From Massilia mucilaginosa (lineage in GTDB: Bacteria; Pseudomonadota; Gammaproteobacteria; Burkholderiales; Burkholderiaceae_D), in NCBI RefSeq assembly GCF_011682145.1, contig NZ_WHJH01000008.1:124001-188000 (forward strand): 64,000 nucleotides of DNA, read 5' to 3'. Below, piece after piece: positions 43,847 through 51,961 of the stretch. The notes beneath the pieces are model-generated. The model had not been told where the DNA came from. It saw nothing but the letters and a program-made list of their open reading frames with translations, and did no database searches. The stretch's first letter is position 1, and every line of letters begins with the position of its first letter. The translations under genes were made by a program, and so were the position numbers.

Positions 43847-44608
43847 TCAGCGCTTCCAGCCGCGGTCGCGCGCGGCGCGTTCGGCGATCGGGTCGAGCGG
43901 CTCGTCGGCGCGCCGCGCGATCGCGCCGCTGACCGCCTGCGGCATGCCGTCGCCGGGGCTGCGGTACTCGCCAGGCGCGCCGTCCATGCCGGCGAAGACA
44001 TCGAGCTGCCAGCCGCCGCCGTCGATGCGGCAGGCCAGCCCGCCGCCGTTGGCGACGCGGAAACTGCGGCAGTAGCCGCCTTCCCTGGACAGGAAGCTGG
44101 CGCCGATGCGCACCGGGGCGTCGGCCGCCGGGGTCCCCGACAATTGCTGGGTCAGCGCCTGCGCCAGCGCGCCGCGCGCCATCATGGCGGCGCCGTCGCC
44201 GTCGCCGTCGCCCAGCACCAGCGGGACCGGCTGGACCGCGTAGCCGAGCCCGGCGCCGGCCAGCACGGCGGCCGACAGCATCGCCCCCAGCTTGGCCCAG
44301 GCCGGCCACGACCAGATCTGCGGCACGTCTTCCACGGCCGGCGCCGCCACGCCGGCCACGCGCGCGTTGCGTACCGCATGCAGGTGCACCACCTTGGCCG
44401 AGCGCGGCGCCTGCGCCTGGCGCTGGGCCGCGCCGTCGGCGCTGCCCGGCCCGAAACCGGCAAAGGCATTGCTGTGCTGGGTCAGGAGCAGGCGCACCCG
44501 GGCCGCCAGCAGCGGGTCCTCGCGCAGGGCCGCCTCGACCGCCTGGCGGGTGTCCTCGCCGAGCGCGCCGTCGGCGTAGGCTTTCAGGATTTCATCGGAA
44601 AAGCTCAT
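43847..44608 (-). CDS. Putative transmembrane anti-sigma factor, orphan
   Basis: A 253-aa protein with an acidic helical N-terminus (MSFSDEILKAYADGALGEDTR) like the start of many ECF anti-sigma proteins, one membrane helix (~125-145, KLGAMLSAAVLAGAGLGYAV) and a periplasmic domain of ~105 residues with two Cys (YCRSF and LACRID) that could form a disulfide. The zinc-binding HxxxCxxC is absent. Anti-sigma genes normally follow their sigma gene, but none is adjacent: the upstream neighbour encodes a LON-domain protein. A partner elsewhere or another function is possible. It converges with the GGDEF gene. Confidence 0.5.
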   Translation of the reverse strand: MSFSDEILKAYADGALGEDTRQAVEAALREDPLLAARVRLLLTQHSNAFAGFGPGSADGAAQRQAQAPRSAKVVHLHAVRNARVAGVAAPAVEDVPQIWSWPAWAKLGAMLSAAVLAGAGLGYAVQPVPLVLGDGDGDGAAMMARGALAQALTQQLSGTPAADAPVRIGASFLSREGGYCRSFRVANGGGLACRIDGGGWQLDVFAGMDGAPGEYRSPGDGMPQAVSGAIARRADEPLDPIAERAARDRGWKR

Positions 44609-44717
44609 ACTGCCATCCTCGTCTGATCGGGGCGCCCGTGCGGCAGGGGCAAAAGTCGCTTCCCTGTATCTTATCATTGCCCCATGCCCGCGCACGATGC
44701 GCCCCCCGCAACACGGT

Positions 44718-45335
44718 TCAGGACGTGATCAGGCCATGTTCGTCCAGCATATCGTGCAACAATTCGAGCCGGATCACCGGGTTGTCCAGCATCAGCAAGC
44801 GGTATTTCTGGTCGTTCGGCAAGGGCAGCAGGTCGCACCAGCGGTTCGCGACCCAGCCGCAGTCGTCCAGGCGGAACGGCGGCAGCACCGGCCAGCGCTG
44901 CTCGGGCACCTCGTCGAGCGAGGCCAGCACGCGGTCGAGCGCGTCGGCCGCGCCCTGCAGCTCGGACGGCACCGGCACCGGATGGTCGTCTTCGACAAGT
45001 TTGGTCTCGGCCATCCACAGGCCGTTCGGACGGCGTTCGCTGGCCAGGATGCGAAAGCGCGCGCCGCCGCGGCAACTGACCTGCATCAGCCCGGGCGCGC
45101 TCATCGTACTGTCGTGCACCGAGGCCAGGGTGCCGGCCGGGTGAAAACGCTCCTGTCCCTCGGGCGTGCGCACCTCGTGGCCCTCGGTCAGCAGCACCAC
45201 GCCGAACGGGCTGCCGCTGGCGATGCACTTGCCCACCATGTCGAGATAGCGCACTTCGAAAATCTGCAAAGGCAGCACGCCGTCCGGAAACAGGACTGTA
45301 CCAAGAGGAAACAGAGGGAAAGTGAGGGTCGCCAT
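44718..45335 (-). CDS. LON substrate-binding-domain protein
   Basis: A 205-aa protein consisting only of a LON N-terminal-type domain: LTFPLFPLGTVLFPDGVLPLQIFEVRYLDM at the start, then FGVVLL and the GxARFRI beta strands, ending in a helical part (YRLLMLDNPVIRLELLHDML). There is no AAA+ or protease domain, so it is a stand-alone adaptor-like member as found in many Proteobacteria. Function unknown; a role in handling unfolded substrates is only suggested by homology. Start at 45335 is supported by family alignment. Confidence 0.85.
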   Translation of the reverse strand: MATLTFPLFPLGTVLFPDGVLPLQIFEVRYLDMVGKCIASGSPFGVVLLTEGHEVRTPEGQERFHPAGTLASVHDSTMSAPGLMQVSCRGGARFRILASERRPNGLWMAETKLVEDDHPVPVPSELQGAADALDRVLASLDEVPEQRWPVLPPFRLDDCGWVANRWCDLLPLPNDQKYRLLMLDNPVIRLELLHDMLDEHGLITS

Positions 45336-45558
45336 GAGCCCATGATGCCAGAATCCGGGGCGGCAGCGAAGCACGATTGTCACGCGCTGTGGTGGCGTGT
45401 GTGTATCGCCATTTTACTTTTTTTACATCAAGCAACCCCTTTTTGCGGCCGCTTCCGTTACATTCCATGTCCCGCCAATGCGCAATAGTCGCTGCGGGCA
45501 AACAACAAGAAGACACAAGAAAATACAAGAAAAGACAGAAATCAGGAGAGCCACCCCC

Positions 45559-47343
45559 ATGTCGCACATTTTTGCGGCCGGCCTGGCGTTGCTGCTGCTC
45601 ACGGGCTGCCAGCAGCGCGCCAGCGAGCCGGCGCCACCGAAAACCCTGCACGCGTTCGAGGACGACGCACAGCTGGAGGCGTTTTTCAAGGACCAGCCGG
45701 CAGCGGCCGGGCCGCTCGACGCGGCAGCGCCGGCGCCCGCAGGCGCCCTTGCACAGCGCGACAGCGCCCTCGCCGCCGAGCACGGCAGGCACCTGGTGCT
45801 GCTGCGCCGCGGGCGCCTGTTTACCGTCGAGATCGGCAAGGACCAGCTCAAGCCGGTGGCGGCGCTCGATGCCTTCGCCCCCGGCGGCGCCGGGATGAGC
45901 CGCTATGACGAGCTGATCGTGTCGGAGGACACGCTGGCGGTGATCGGCTACAGCGAAGCGGAGCGCAGCACCGGCATCAACCTGTTCGACATCGACGCCG
46001 GCGGCCGCCTGGCGTTTCGCGCCAGCTACCTGCTGCGCGCCGGCGACGGCGCGCCGGGCAGCCTCGCCATCAGCCAGATCGACAGCAAGCTGGTGCTGTA
46101 CGCAGCGGGCGCGCCCGATCCGCTCGGCGCCGACCCGCTGGCCGTGCTGCCGGCGCTGCGCGCAGGTCCGGCGCCGTTCGGGCGGATCATTCCGGCCAGC
46201 CGCGTGTACCGCCTCGACGCCGCCATCGACAGCCGCCTGGCGCTGCACAGCGTCACCGTGTGCGACCTGGCCACGCGCACGCTGCGCTGCGACGCCAGCA
46301 CCGTGCTGGCGCCGCGCGCGCGGGCCGTTTACATGGCCTCGCAAGCGCTGTATGTATGGACGCTGCCGTACGCGGGCGAGTCCGGCGCCGGACTGGTGCG
46401 CATGCCGTTCAACGGTGGCGCGCCGGGCGCGGTGCGGGTCGCGGGCGCCCCGCACGACCGCTACTCGTTCCACGAAAGCGCGGACGCCCACCTGAACGTG
46501 CTGGTGGGCGCGGACGGCGCCACCCGTTCCTGGCGCAGCCAGGGCGGCGCCGGCGCCCTGGCCTTGCTGCGCCTGCCGCTGCAAGCGTTTTCCGACGGCA
46601 GCGAGCGCGCGCCCATGGCCAGCTACAAGGACTTGCCCGATTTTTCCTCGGCGCCGCTGCGCAACCGCTTCATCGGCCCGTGGCTGGTGTACGGCGGCGC
46701 GGCCGGTAGCGCCGACGGCCGCGCGCCGCTGTACGCGCTGCGCTGGGATGGCACCGGCGGATTGCAGCGCCTGCAACTGGCGCACCCGGTCGAGCGCATC
46801 GCGGCCATGGGCGTGGACGCGGTGGTGGCCGGGCAGGCGCGCAGCGCGCTGCACCTGAGCAGTATCAGGCTGGGAGCGGGCCCGGACCAGCCGGCCACCG
46901 TGGCCAGCACCTATGTCCATCCGAACGCCCAGGAAACGCCGGCGCCGGTCCAGGAGCCGTATTACGCCGCCCAGCGCCCCGGCCAGGGCATGCTCGGCCT
47001 GGCGATCGTGGAAGCCGCCCGGCCGGACCAGAGCGACGGCGCGATCGGCGCGGTAGCCGGCGCGACATCTGGCGCGGTAGCCGACGCGGTAGCCGACGCG
47101 GTAGCCGACGCGGCATCGGTGCTGTACCTGCGCAACACCGCGCTCAAGCTGCGCGAACTGGGCGCGCTCAAGGCCCAGCACGACGCGCCCGGGGACCAGG
47201 CGGCCTGGTACGGCAACGCCCGTCCGCTGTTCGTGCAGGGACGCATGTTTGCCCTGCTGGGCGATGAACTGGTGGAAGGCAAGCTGAAAAACGGCCGCCT
47301 GCGCGAAGCGCGGCGCATTAACTACGCTCCGGCGGCCCCTTGA
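45559..47343 (+). CDS. Beta-propeller lipoprotein
   Basis: A 594-aa protein. A lipoprotein signal ends in LLLTGC (Cys 17), so it is membrane-attached. The body reads as WD/Kelch-like beta-propeller strands, with YDELIVSEDTLAVIGYS and NLFDIDAGGRLAFRASYLL resembling secreted C-terminal beta-propeller (PF09826-type) proteins. A low-complexity segment near ~500-520 is coded by three 12-bp repeats and gives repeated V-A-D-A. AGGAGA lies 9 bp before ATG 45559. It converges with and overlaps by 26 bp the next minus-strand gene. Role unknown. Confidence 0.7.
   Translation: MSHIFAAGLALLLLTGCQQRASEPAPPKTLHAFEDDAQLEAFFKDQPAAAGPLDAAAPAPAGALAQRDSALAAEHGRHLVLLRRGRLFTVEIGKDQLKPVAALDAFAPGGAGMSRYDELIVSEDTLAVIGYSEAERSTGINLFDIDAGGRLAFRASYLLRAGDGAPGSLAISQIDSKLVLYAAGAPDPLGADPLAVLPALRAGPAPFGRIIPASRVYRLDAAIDSRLALHSVTVCDLATRTLRCDASTVLAPRARAVYMASQALYVWTLPYAGESGAGLVRMPFNGGAPGAVRVAGAPHDRYSFHESADAHLNVLVGADGATRSWRSQGGAGALALLRLPLQAFSDGSERAPMASYKDLPDFSSAPLRNRFIGPWLVYGGAAGSADGRAPLYALRWDGTGGLQRLQLAHPVERIAAMGVDAVVAGQARSALHLSSIRLGAGPDQPATVASTYVHPNAQETPAPVQEPYYAAQRPGQGMLGLAIVEAARPDQSDGAIGAVAGATSGAVADAVADAVADAASVLYLRNTALKLRELGALKAQHDAPGDQAAWYGNARPLFVQGRMFALLGDELVEGKLKNGRLREARRINYAPAAP
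47074..47109. repeat. Three 12-bp tandem repeats inside the propeller gene
   Basis: GCGGTAGCCGAC repeated three times, in frame (Ala-Val-Ala-Asp), with partial and degenerate copies on both sides. Reverse-complemented, the unit differs by two bases from that at 34294-34329. Confidence 0.8.
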
Positions 47344-47785
47344 TCGCGTAACCACGCAGCGCCTGTTCGAGCGCGTACAGGCGCCAGCGCAGGCGGTCCG
47401 GTCCGGGGTTCGGATGGATGCTCACGAGCACCGTCAGCTCGCCGCTGACGCGCGCGCTGCACGGCAACTGCAATTCGGTGGCGCGCTCGAAGGGCAGGCG
47501 GAATTCCTGGCCCGGCATCAGGCGCAGGCCGCCGACCTGGTGCGGCACGCTGTCGCTGTTCCTGAGCAGCAGCACGTCGCGCAAGCCCACGGTCAGGCGC
47601 ACCACCGGCGGCAGCACCTCGGCCCTGTCGCCGGCGCGGCGGCGTTCGGCGGCGTGTTCGGGAATGTCGAGCAGGAAATCGCGGCTGCCCGGGCGGATCG
47701 GCGCCATCGCGGCCCACACCAGCAGCAGCAGGAACGAGGCGAGCAGGAGCGAGGCGAGCCAGTGGCGGCGCAGGTACTGTTCCAC
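47318..47785 (-). CDS. Membrane-anchored small protein, possibly cupredoxin-like
   Basis: A 155-aa protein. One N-terminal membrane helix (~10-30, LASLLLASFLLLLVWAAMAP) is followed by a soluble beta-rich domain. The stretch LLRNSDSVPHQVGGLRLMPG followed by LPCSARVSGELTVLVSIHP resembles the copper-site His/Cys arrangement of cupredoxin-fold proteins, but the ligand set is not complete by eye. Its 3' end overlaps the convergent propeller gene by 26 bp. I cannot name a function. Confidence 0.5.
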   Translation of the reverse strand: MEQYLRRHWLASLLLASFLLLLVWAAMAPIRPGSRDFLLDIPEHAAERRRAGDRAEVLPPVVRLTVGLRDVLLLRNSDSVPHQVGGLRLMPGQEFRLPFERATELQLPCSARVSGELTVLVSIHPNPGPDRLRWRLYALEQALRGYAIKGPPERS

Positions 47786-47828
47786 GCTCAGCGGCCCGCC
47801 GGCGGAGCCGGTGTCGGCAAGCGCAGCG

Positions 47829-48008
47829 TCAAGGATCGATCACCGCGGCGCAGGCGTCGGTCGGCAGCGCGGCCACGTGCCCGACCACGGGAACCATCTT
47901 GATCACGGCCGAACCGACGCGGCAAGGCGCCGCCAGCACGCCGCAACCGCTCAGCACGGCCGGCAGCAGGAGGATGGTAGCGATACGGCAAACCAGGCGG
48001 GCATTCAT
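47829..48008 (-). CDS. Small lipoprotein (DUF6726-like), 59 aa
   Basis: Minus-strand ATG at 48008-48006, TGA at 47831-47829. The peptide has a short lipoprotein signal (MNARLVCRIATILLLPAVLSGC), giving lipobox LSGC with Cys 22. The mature part contains APCRVGSAVIKMVPVVGHVA and ends in CAAVIDP, with two further Cys. This compact pattern matches small lipoproteins common in Burkholderiales (DUF6726-type, from memory). It lies 43 bp upstream of the membrane-anchored protein gene on the same strand, so the two probably form an operon. Function unknown. Confidence 0.75.
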   Translation of the reverse strand: MNARLVCRIATILLLPAVLSGCGVLAAPCRVGSAVIKMVPVVGHVAALPTDACAAVIDP

Positions 48009-48115
48009 CGTGAAATCCGGGGAAAGTGAGGGTGAGAAAGAATTGTAAATGGCGCGCTACAATGGCGACAACCATTTAGAGGTAACAAAACGTTTGTGCG
48101 CCACATAGTGATAGG

Positions 48116-48835
48116 ATGGAGTCAATGAATTCAGCCACCCGTGAGCTACATATCGGCATCGTTGCCTGCTCGGCCGAGGGGGCGGCGCTGTGCTACCGCA
48201 CCATCTGCCACGAGGGCGCGCGCCAGCTCGGCCCCTACGAGCATCCGCAACTGACCATGCATTCGCACGCGCTGGCCGCCTACATGCGCTGCATCGACGC
48301 CGACGACTGGGCGGGCGTGGGCGAGCTGATGCTCTCGTCGGCGCACAAGCTGGCCAGCGCCGGCGCCGATTTCCTGATCTGCCCCGACAACACGATTCAC
48401 CAGGCGCTGGCGCCGATCCTGGCGCGCTCGCCCCTGCCGTGGCTGCACATCGCCGACGTGGTGGCCGACGAAGCGCTGGCGCGCGGCTACAAGCGCGTCG
48501 GCCTGACCGGCACGCGCTGGCTGGTCGAGAGCGAAGTCTATCCCGACCGCTTCGCCGCGCACGGCCTGGCCACAGTGCGCCCGGGCCTGGCGGCGCGCGT
48601 GGAAATCAACCGCATCATCATGGACGAGCTGGTCAACGGCGAATGCAAGCCGGCGGCAATCGCCTATTTCCAAAAAACCATCACACGAATGAAAGATGGC
48701 GGCTGCGACGCGGTCGTGCTGGGCTGCACGGAAATCCCGCTGATCATGAACAACAGCAATTCGCCCCTGCCCACGCTCGATTCGACCCGGCTGCTGGCGC
48801 GCGCCGCGCTGCGCCATGCGATCGGACAGGAATGA
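48116..48835 (+). CDS. Aspartate/glutamate racemase family protein
   Basis: A 239-aa protein of the Asp/Glu/hydantoin racemase family. Both catalytic cysteines are in place: CPDNTIHQ (~91) and LGCTEIPLI (~200). The N-terminal block IGIVACSAEGAALCYRTIC replaces the usual G-G-x-G-x-x-A-T loop, and HADVV-like IADVVADEA and KRVGLTGTR blocks follow. It would interconvert L- and D-amino acids (aspartate most likely for this subgroup). ATG 48116 and ATG 48125 are both possible; the second has GGATGGAG just upstream. Confidence 0.83.
   Translation: MESMNSATRELHIGIVACSAEGAALCYRTICHEGARQLGPYEHPQLTMHSHALAAYMRCIDADDWAGVGELMLSSAHKLASAGADFLICPDNTIHQALAPILARSPLPWLHIADVVADEALARGYKRVGLTGTRWLVESEVYPDRFAAHGLATVRPGLAARVEINRIIMDELVNGECKPAAIAYFQKTITRMKDGGCDAVVLGCTEIPLIMNNSNSPLPTLDSTRLLARAALRHAIGQE
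48532..48540. other. No feature; interior of the racemase gene
   Basis: Listed only to note that I looked for a second start or frameshift here and saw none. The reading frame is continuous through the racemase gene. Confidence 0.1.
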
Positions 48836-48913
48836 CAGGCCGGCGGCCGGCCGGCCCGGCCTGCGCGGCCCGGCCTGATTGACACGGCCGCCCAAAACTG
48901 CGACGATACGAGC

Positions 48914-48964
48914 ATGACAACGTTTAACTCACATGCCCGGTATTTGAATTGGTGGCTGCGCTGA
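48914..48964 (+). CDS. Trp-rich leader peptide upstream of trpS
   Basis: A 16-codon open frame, ATG 48914 to TGA 48962-48964, encoding MTTFNSHARYLNWWLR. Codons 13 and 14 (48950-48955) are two consecutive TGG. It lies in the 238-bp leader region of trpS, directly before a set of mutually exclusive hairpins ending in an intrinsic terminator. Tandem Trp codons in a short leader are the sensing element of transcription attenuation by charged tRNA-Trp. An RBS before the ATG is weak (ACGAGC). Confidence 0.8.
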   Translation: MTTFNSHARYLNWWLR

Positions 48965-49030
48965 CATCGCGCGGCGCTTGCACCATCATGTGTTTTCCAT
49001 GAACGCCGCCTCGATTGGGCGGCGTTTTTT
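48955..49030 (+). promoter_or_regulatory. Tryptophan attenuator of trpS
   Basis: Region 1 (48955-48961, overlapping the second Trp codon's last base) pairs with region 2 (48969-48975) with one G-U. Region 2 (48971-48976, GCGGCG) pairs with region 3 (49004-49009, CGCCGC). Region 3 (49002-49010) pairs with region 4 (49018-49026) as a 9-bp stem followed by TTTTTT (49025-49030). A ribosome stalled at the TGG pair would cover region 1, free region 2 to pair with region 3, and prevent the terminator. Low tryptophanyl-tRNA would thus raise trpS expression. Confidence 0.8.
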
Positions 49031-49073
49031 ATGAGCGTTTTCCGATAGGGGCACCCACCCAAGGACTATCGAA

Positions 49074-50093
<1,020 letters not shown>

Positions 50094-50096
50094 TCC

Positions 50097-50831
50097 TCAG
50101 CGGTAGCGCGCCAGGATGGCCTCCACGCTGCCATCCTCGATCAAGCCGTTGATGGCCTGGTCGACGTCCTCGAACGGCACCCCGGCCTTTTTCGAGAACG
50201 CGCACTGCGCCTTGAACGAGGCGAACACCAGGTCCTGGCGCAGCTTCAGGGCCTTGTTGATGCGCATCTGGTACGCCAGCGTCGCCTGTCCGATCACGGT
50301 ATGGCGCACGCTGCCGGCCATCAGTTTGCGCAAATTTTCTTCCATGGTCACCGATTCGCTGCGCTGGAAGCGCAATCCCAGCACCTGCTCGACGCGCGGA
50401 TAACGGTAGCCGGACACCGTGCCGACCGGGCGGTCGCGCAGGTCGGCCAGCGAACGCACCGGCGGCGCGCCCTGCTGCGAAGCGACCACTTCGGCGTCCG
50501 GGATGAGCGGACGGCTCCAGTCGAAATGCCCGTCGATCCAGAACGGGCGCACGTAGCAGATGCCGTCGGCCGTGCCGGCGTCGAGGGTGGCGCTGACCTG
50601 GTCTCCGCTCACGCTGATCCAGGCGATGCCACGACCCAGGCGGCGCGCGATGGCCTCGCCCAGATCCTTGAGGATGCCCCCGGTCAGCTTGTTATTCTGG
50701 AAACGGGTCAGCGGCATGGTCTGGTTCAGCGGCGCGATCATGACCAGCTGCGCCTCCGCGCTGGCGCTGGCGGCGAGCGGGGCACAGAGAGGGACAATCA
50801 GCGCGAAGAGGCAGGCGGGTCGCTTGAACAT
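50097..50831 (-). CDS. Periplasmic solute-binding protein (SBP family 3)
   Basis: A 244-aa protein. Signal peptide ~1-25 (LFALIVPLCAPLAASASA) then an SBP_bac_3 fold: LTGGILKDLGEAIARRLG near the start, the GTADGICYVRP loop, and RPVGTVSGYRYPRVE at the hinge. There is no ABC permease or ATPase gene nearby. Stand-alone members of this type in Betaproteobacteria are usually annotated as transporter substrate-binding proteins of unknown ligand. Its start overlaps the end of the upstream membrane-protein gene by 34 bp. Confidence 0.8.
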   Translation of the reverse strand: MFKRPACLFALIVPLCAPLAASASAEAQLVMIAPLNQTMPLTRFQNNKLTGGILKDLGEAIARRLGRGIAWISVSGDQVSATLDAGTADGICYVRPFWIDGHFDWSRPLIPDAEVVASQQGAPPVRSLADLRDRPVGTVSGYRYPRVEQVLGLRFQRSESVTMEENLRKLMAGSVRHTVIGQATLAYQMRINKALKLRQDLVFASFKAQCAFSKKAGVPFEDVDQAINGLIEDGSVEAILARYR

Positions 50832-51340
50832 GGGCTGGCAAGGTGGTCGGACGGTAGCTCTAATGTACCATCGGCAACGCTTTCGAACCCATTTCTTTCG
50901 TGCAAATCATACAGACTCACGGTGTCGGCACGGCGGATTTGCCACAGGCGCCACAAGGCCAGCATCAGCAGGCCAGCGGGACCGCCAAAATAGCGCAGCC
51001 AGTTGCCGGCGATGCGCAGATCCGTCAGGGACAGCGGCACCCTGAACAGCGCAAAAGCCAGGAACAGCGCGCCGCACACGTAGCCGGCCAGCACCCAGCG
51101 CGGCGTCGCGATGAGCAAGTCTGAAATATGCCACGCGGTCCAGCCCAGGGAACCCAGGCTCAGCCAGCCCATCACCACCACGCCGGCAAAGATGGCTTGC
51201 GGCGAAGCGAATGCGAGCGCGCTGGCGGCGGCCCCTCCCAGGACGACGGCGCCGCCCGCTATGGTGAGCAGGCACCAGCCCAGCAGCGCCGGAAACGAGC
51301 ACAGTGCAAGGACGATGGCAAGTAGTCGAAGGGGGTGCAT
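50798..51340 (-). CDS. Uncharacterised four-helix membrane protein
   Basis: A 180-aa protein with hydrophobic segments at about 5-28, 30-65 (two close segments, possibly one re-entrant) and 84-105, plus a half-hydrophobic stretch near 115-130. The C-terminal ~45 residues are polar and Ser/Pro-rich, extending over the start of the downstream gene. No family motif is recognised. Same strand as, and overlapping, the solute-binding protein gene, so probably co-transcribed. Confidence 0.55.
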   Translation of the reverse strand: MHPLRLLAIVLALCSFPALLGWCLLTIAGGAVVLGGAAASALAFASPQAIFAGVVVMGWLSLGSLGWTAWHISDLLIATPRWVLAGYVCGALFLAFALFRVPLSLTDLRIAGNWLRYFGGPAGLLMLALWRLWQIRRADTVSLYDLHERNGFESVADGTLELPSDHLASPCSSDPPASSR

Positions 51341-51436
51341 GGGGAGGGGGAATGGCTAAAAGGCGATCATACCTCACCCGCGAACGCCCCCGGCCGCCGT
51401 CAGGAAAATCAGCGTTGTCGTCGTTGACACCGTTAA

Positions 51437-51724
51437 TCACGAGGCAGGGGCTAGCTCAGTCCCGTCAACATCCATCTTCTCCAGATTCTTCCGCGCCAAC
51501 ATCAAACTATGCGCGGTCTGCATCCCCATCCACGCCTCTGCCGACAAATCAAACACTTGCGATAGCCTGACAGCCATCGCGGCGAACAGCTCGGCTTTTC
51601 CGGAAATGACACGGGAAACGCTGGATTTATCCACTTGCAAACGCTTTGCCAGCTCGCTTTGCGTCATGCCCAGCGGTTCAAGGTAGACCTCGCGAAGATA
51701 CTCGCCCGGGTGCATGGTGATCAT
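51437..51724 (-). CDS. HigA-family XRE antitoxin-like regulator (orphan)
   Basis: A 95-aa protein typical of HigA: HPGEYLREVYLEPLGMTQSE, the HTH LAKRLQVDKSSVSRVISGK, then AAMAVRLSQVFDLSAEAWMG and a helical tail. HigA antitoxins repress their own operon and neutralise a HigB RNase encoded immediately upstream. Upstream here (51725-51961) there is no HigB frame, only short unrelated open frames, so this copy is solitary. It may be a decayed toxin-antitoxin locus or a recruited regulator. Confidence 0.85.
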   Translation of the reverse strand: MITMHPGEYLREVYLEPLGMTQSELAKRLQVDKSSVSRVISGKAELFAAMAVRLSQVFDLSAEAWMGMQTAHSLMLARKNLEKMDVDGTELAPAS

Positions 51725-51961
51725 ATGCCCTCCAATAGTGCGCGTTGCGCAACATGCAACAATCAATTCAAAAAACGTCAATTGGCAGTACCGCCGCTCA
51801 TGGACGGGTATCCAATGTTGGCCGCTTCAGAATACAACGTCAGCGATCGACTCGGAAGTCGAGCGTCAGCCTGAAGTGCATAACAGCCTGCGTTTCTAAA
51901 TGCGGGGCAGCGGTACTGAAGGATTGCGCAGGCACGACCGCAATCCCGCCCGCCCCCGGCC

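Noticed and set aside
48532-48540. Possible internal start or frameshift in the racemase gene
   Set aside because: The frame is continuous and both catalytic cysteines are present, so nothing supports a break; the feature entry here is a placeholder of no annotation value.
51725-51961. Search for HigB toxin upstream of HigA
   Set aside because: Minus-strand frames here do not show the conserved HigB C-terminal pattern.
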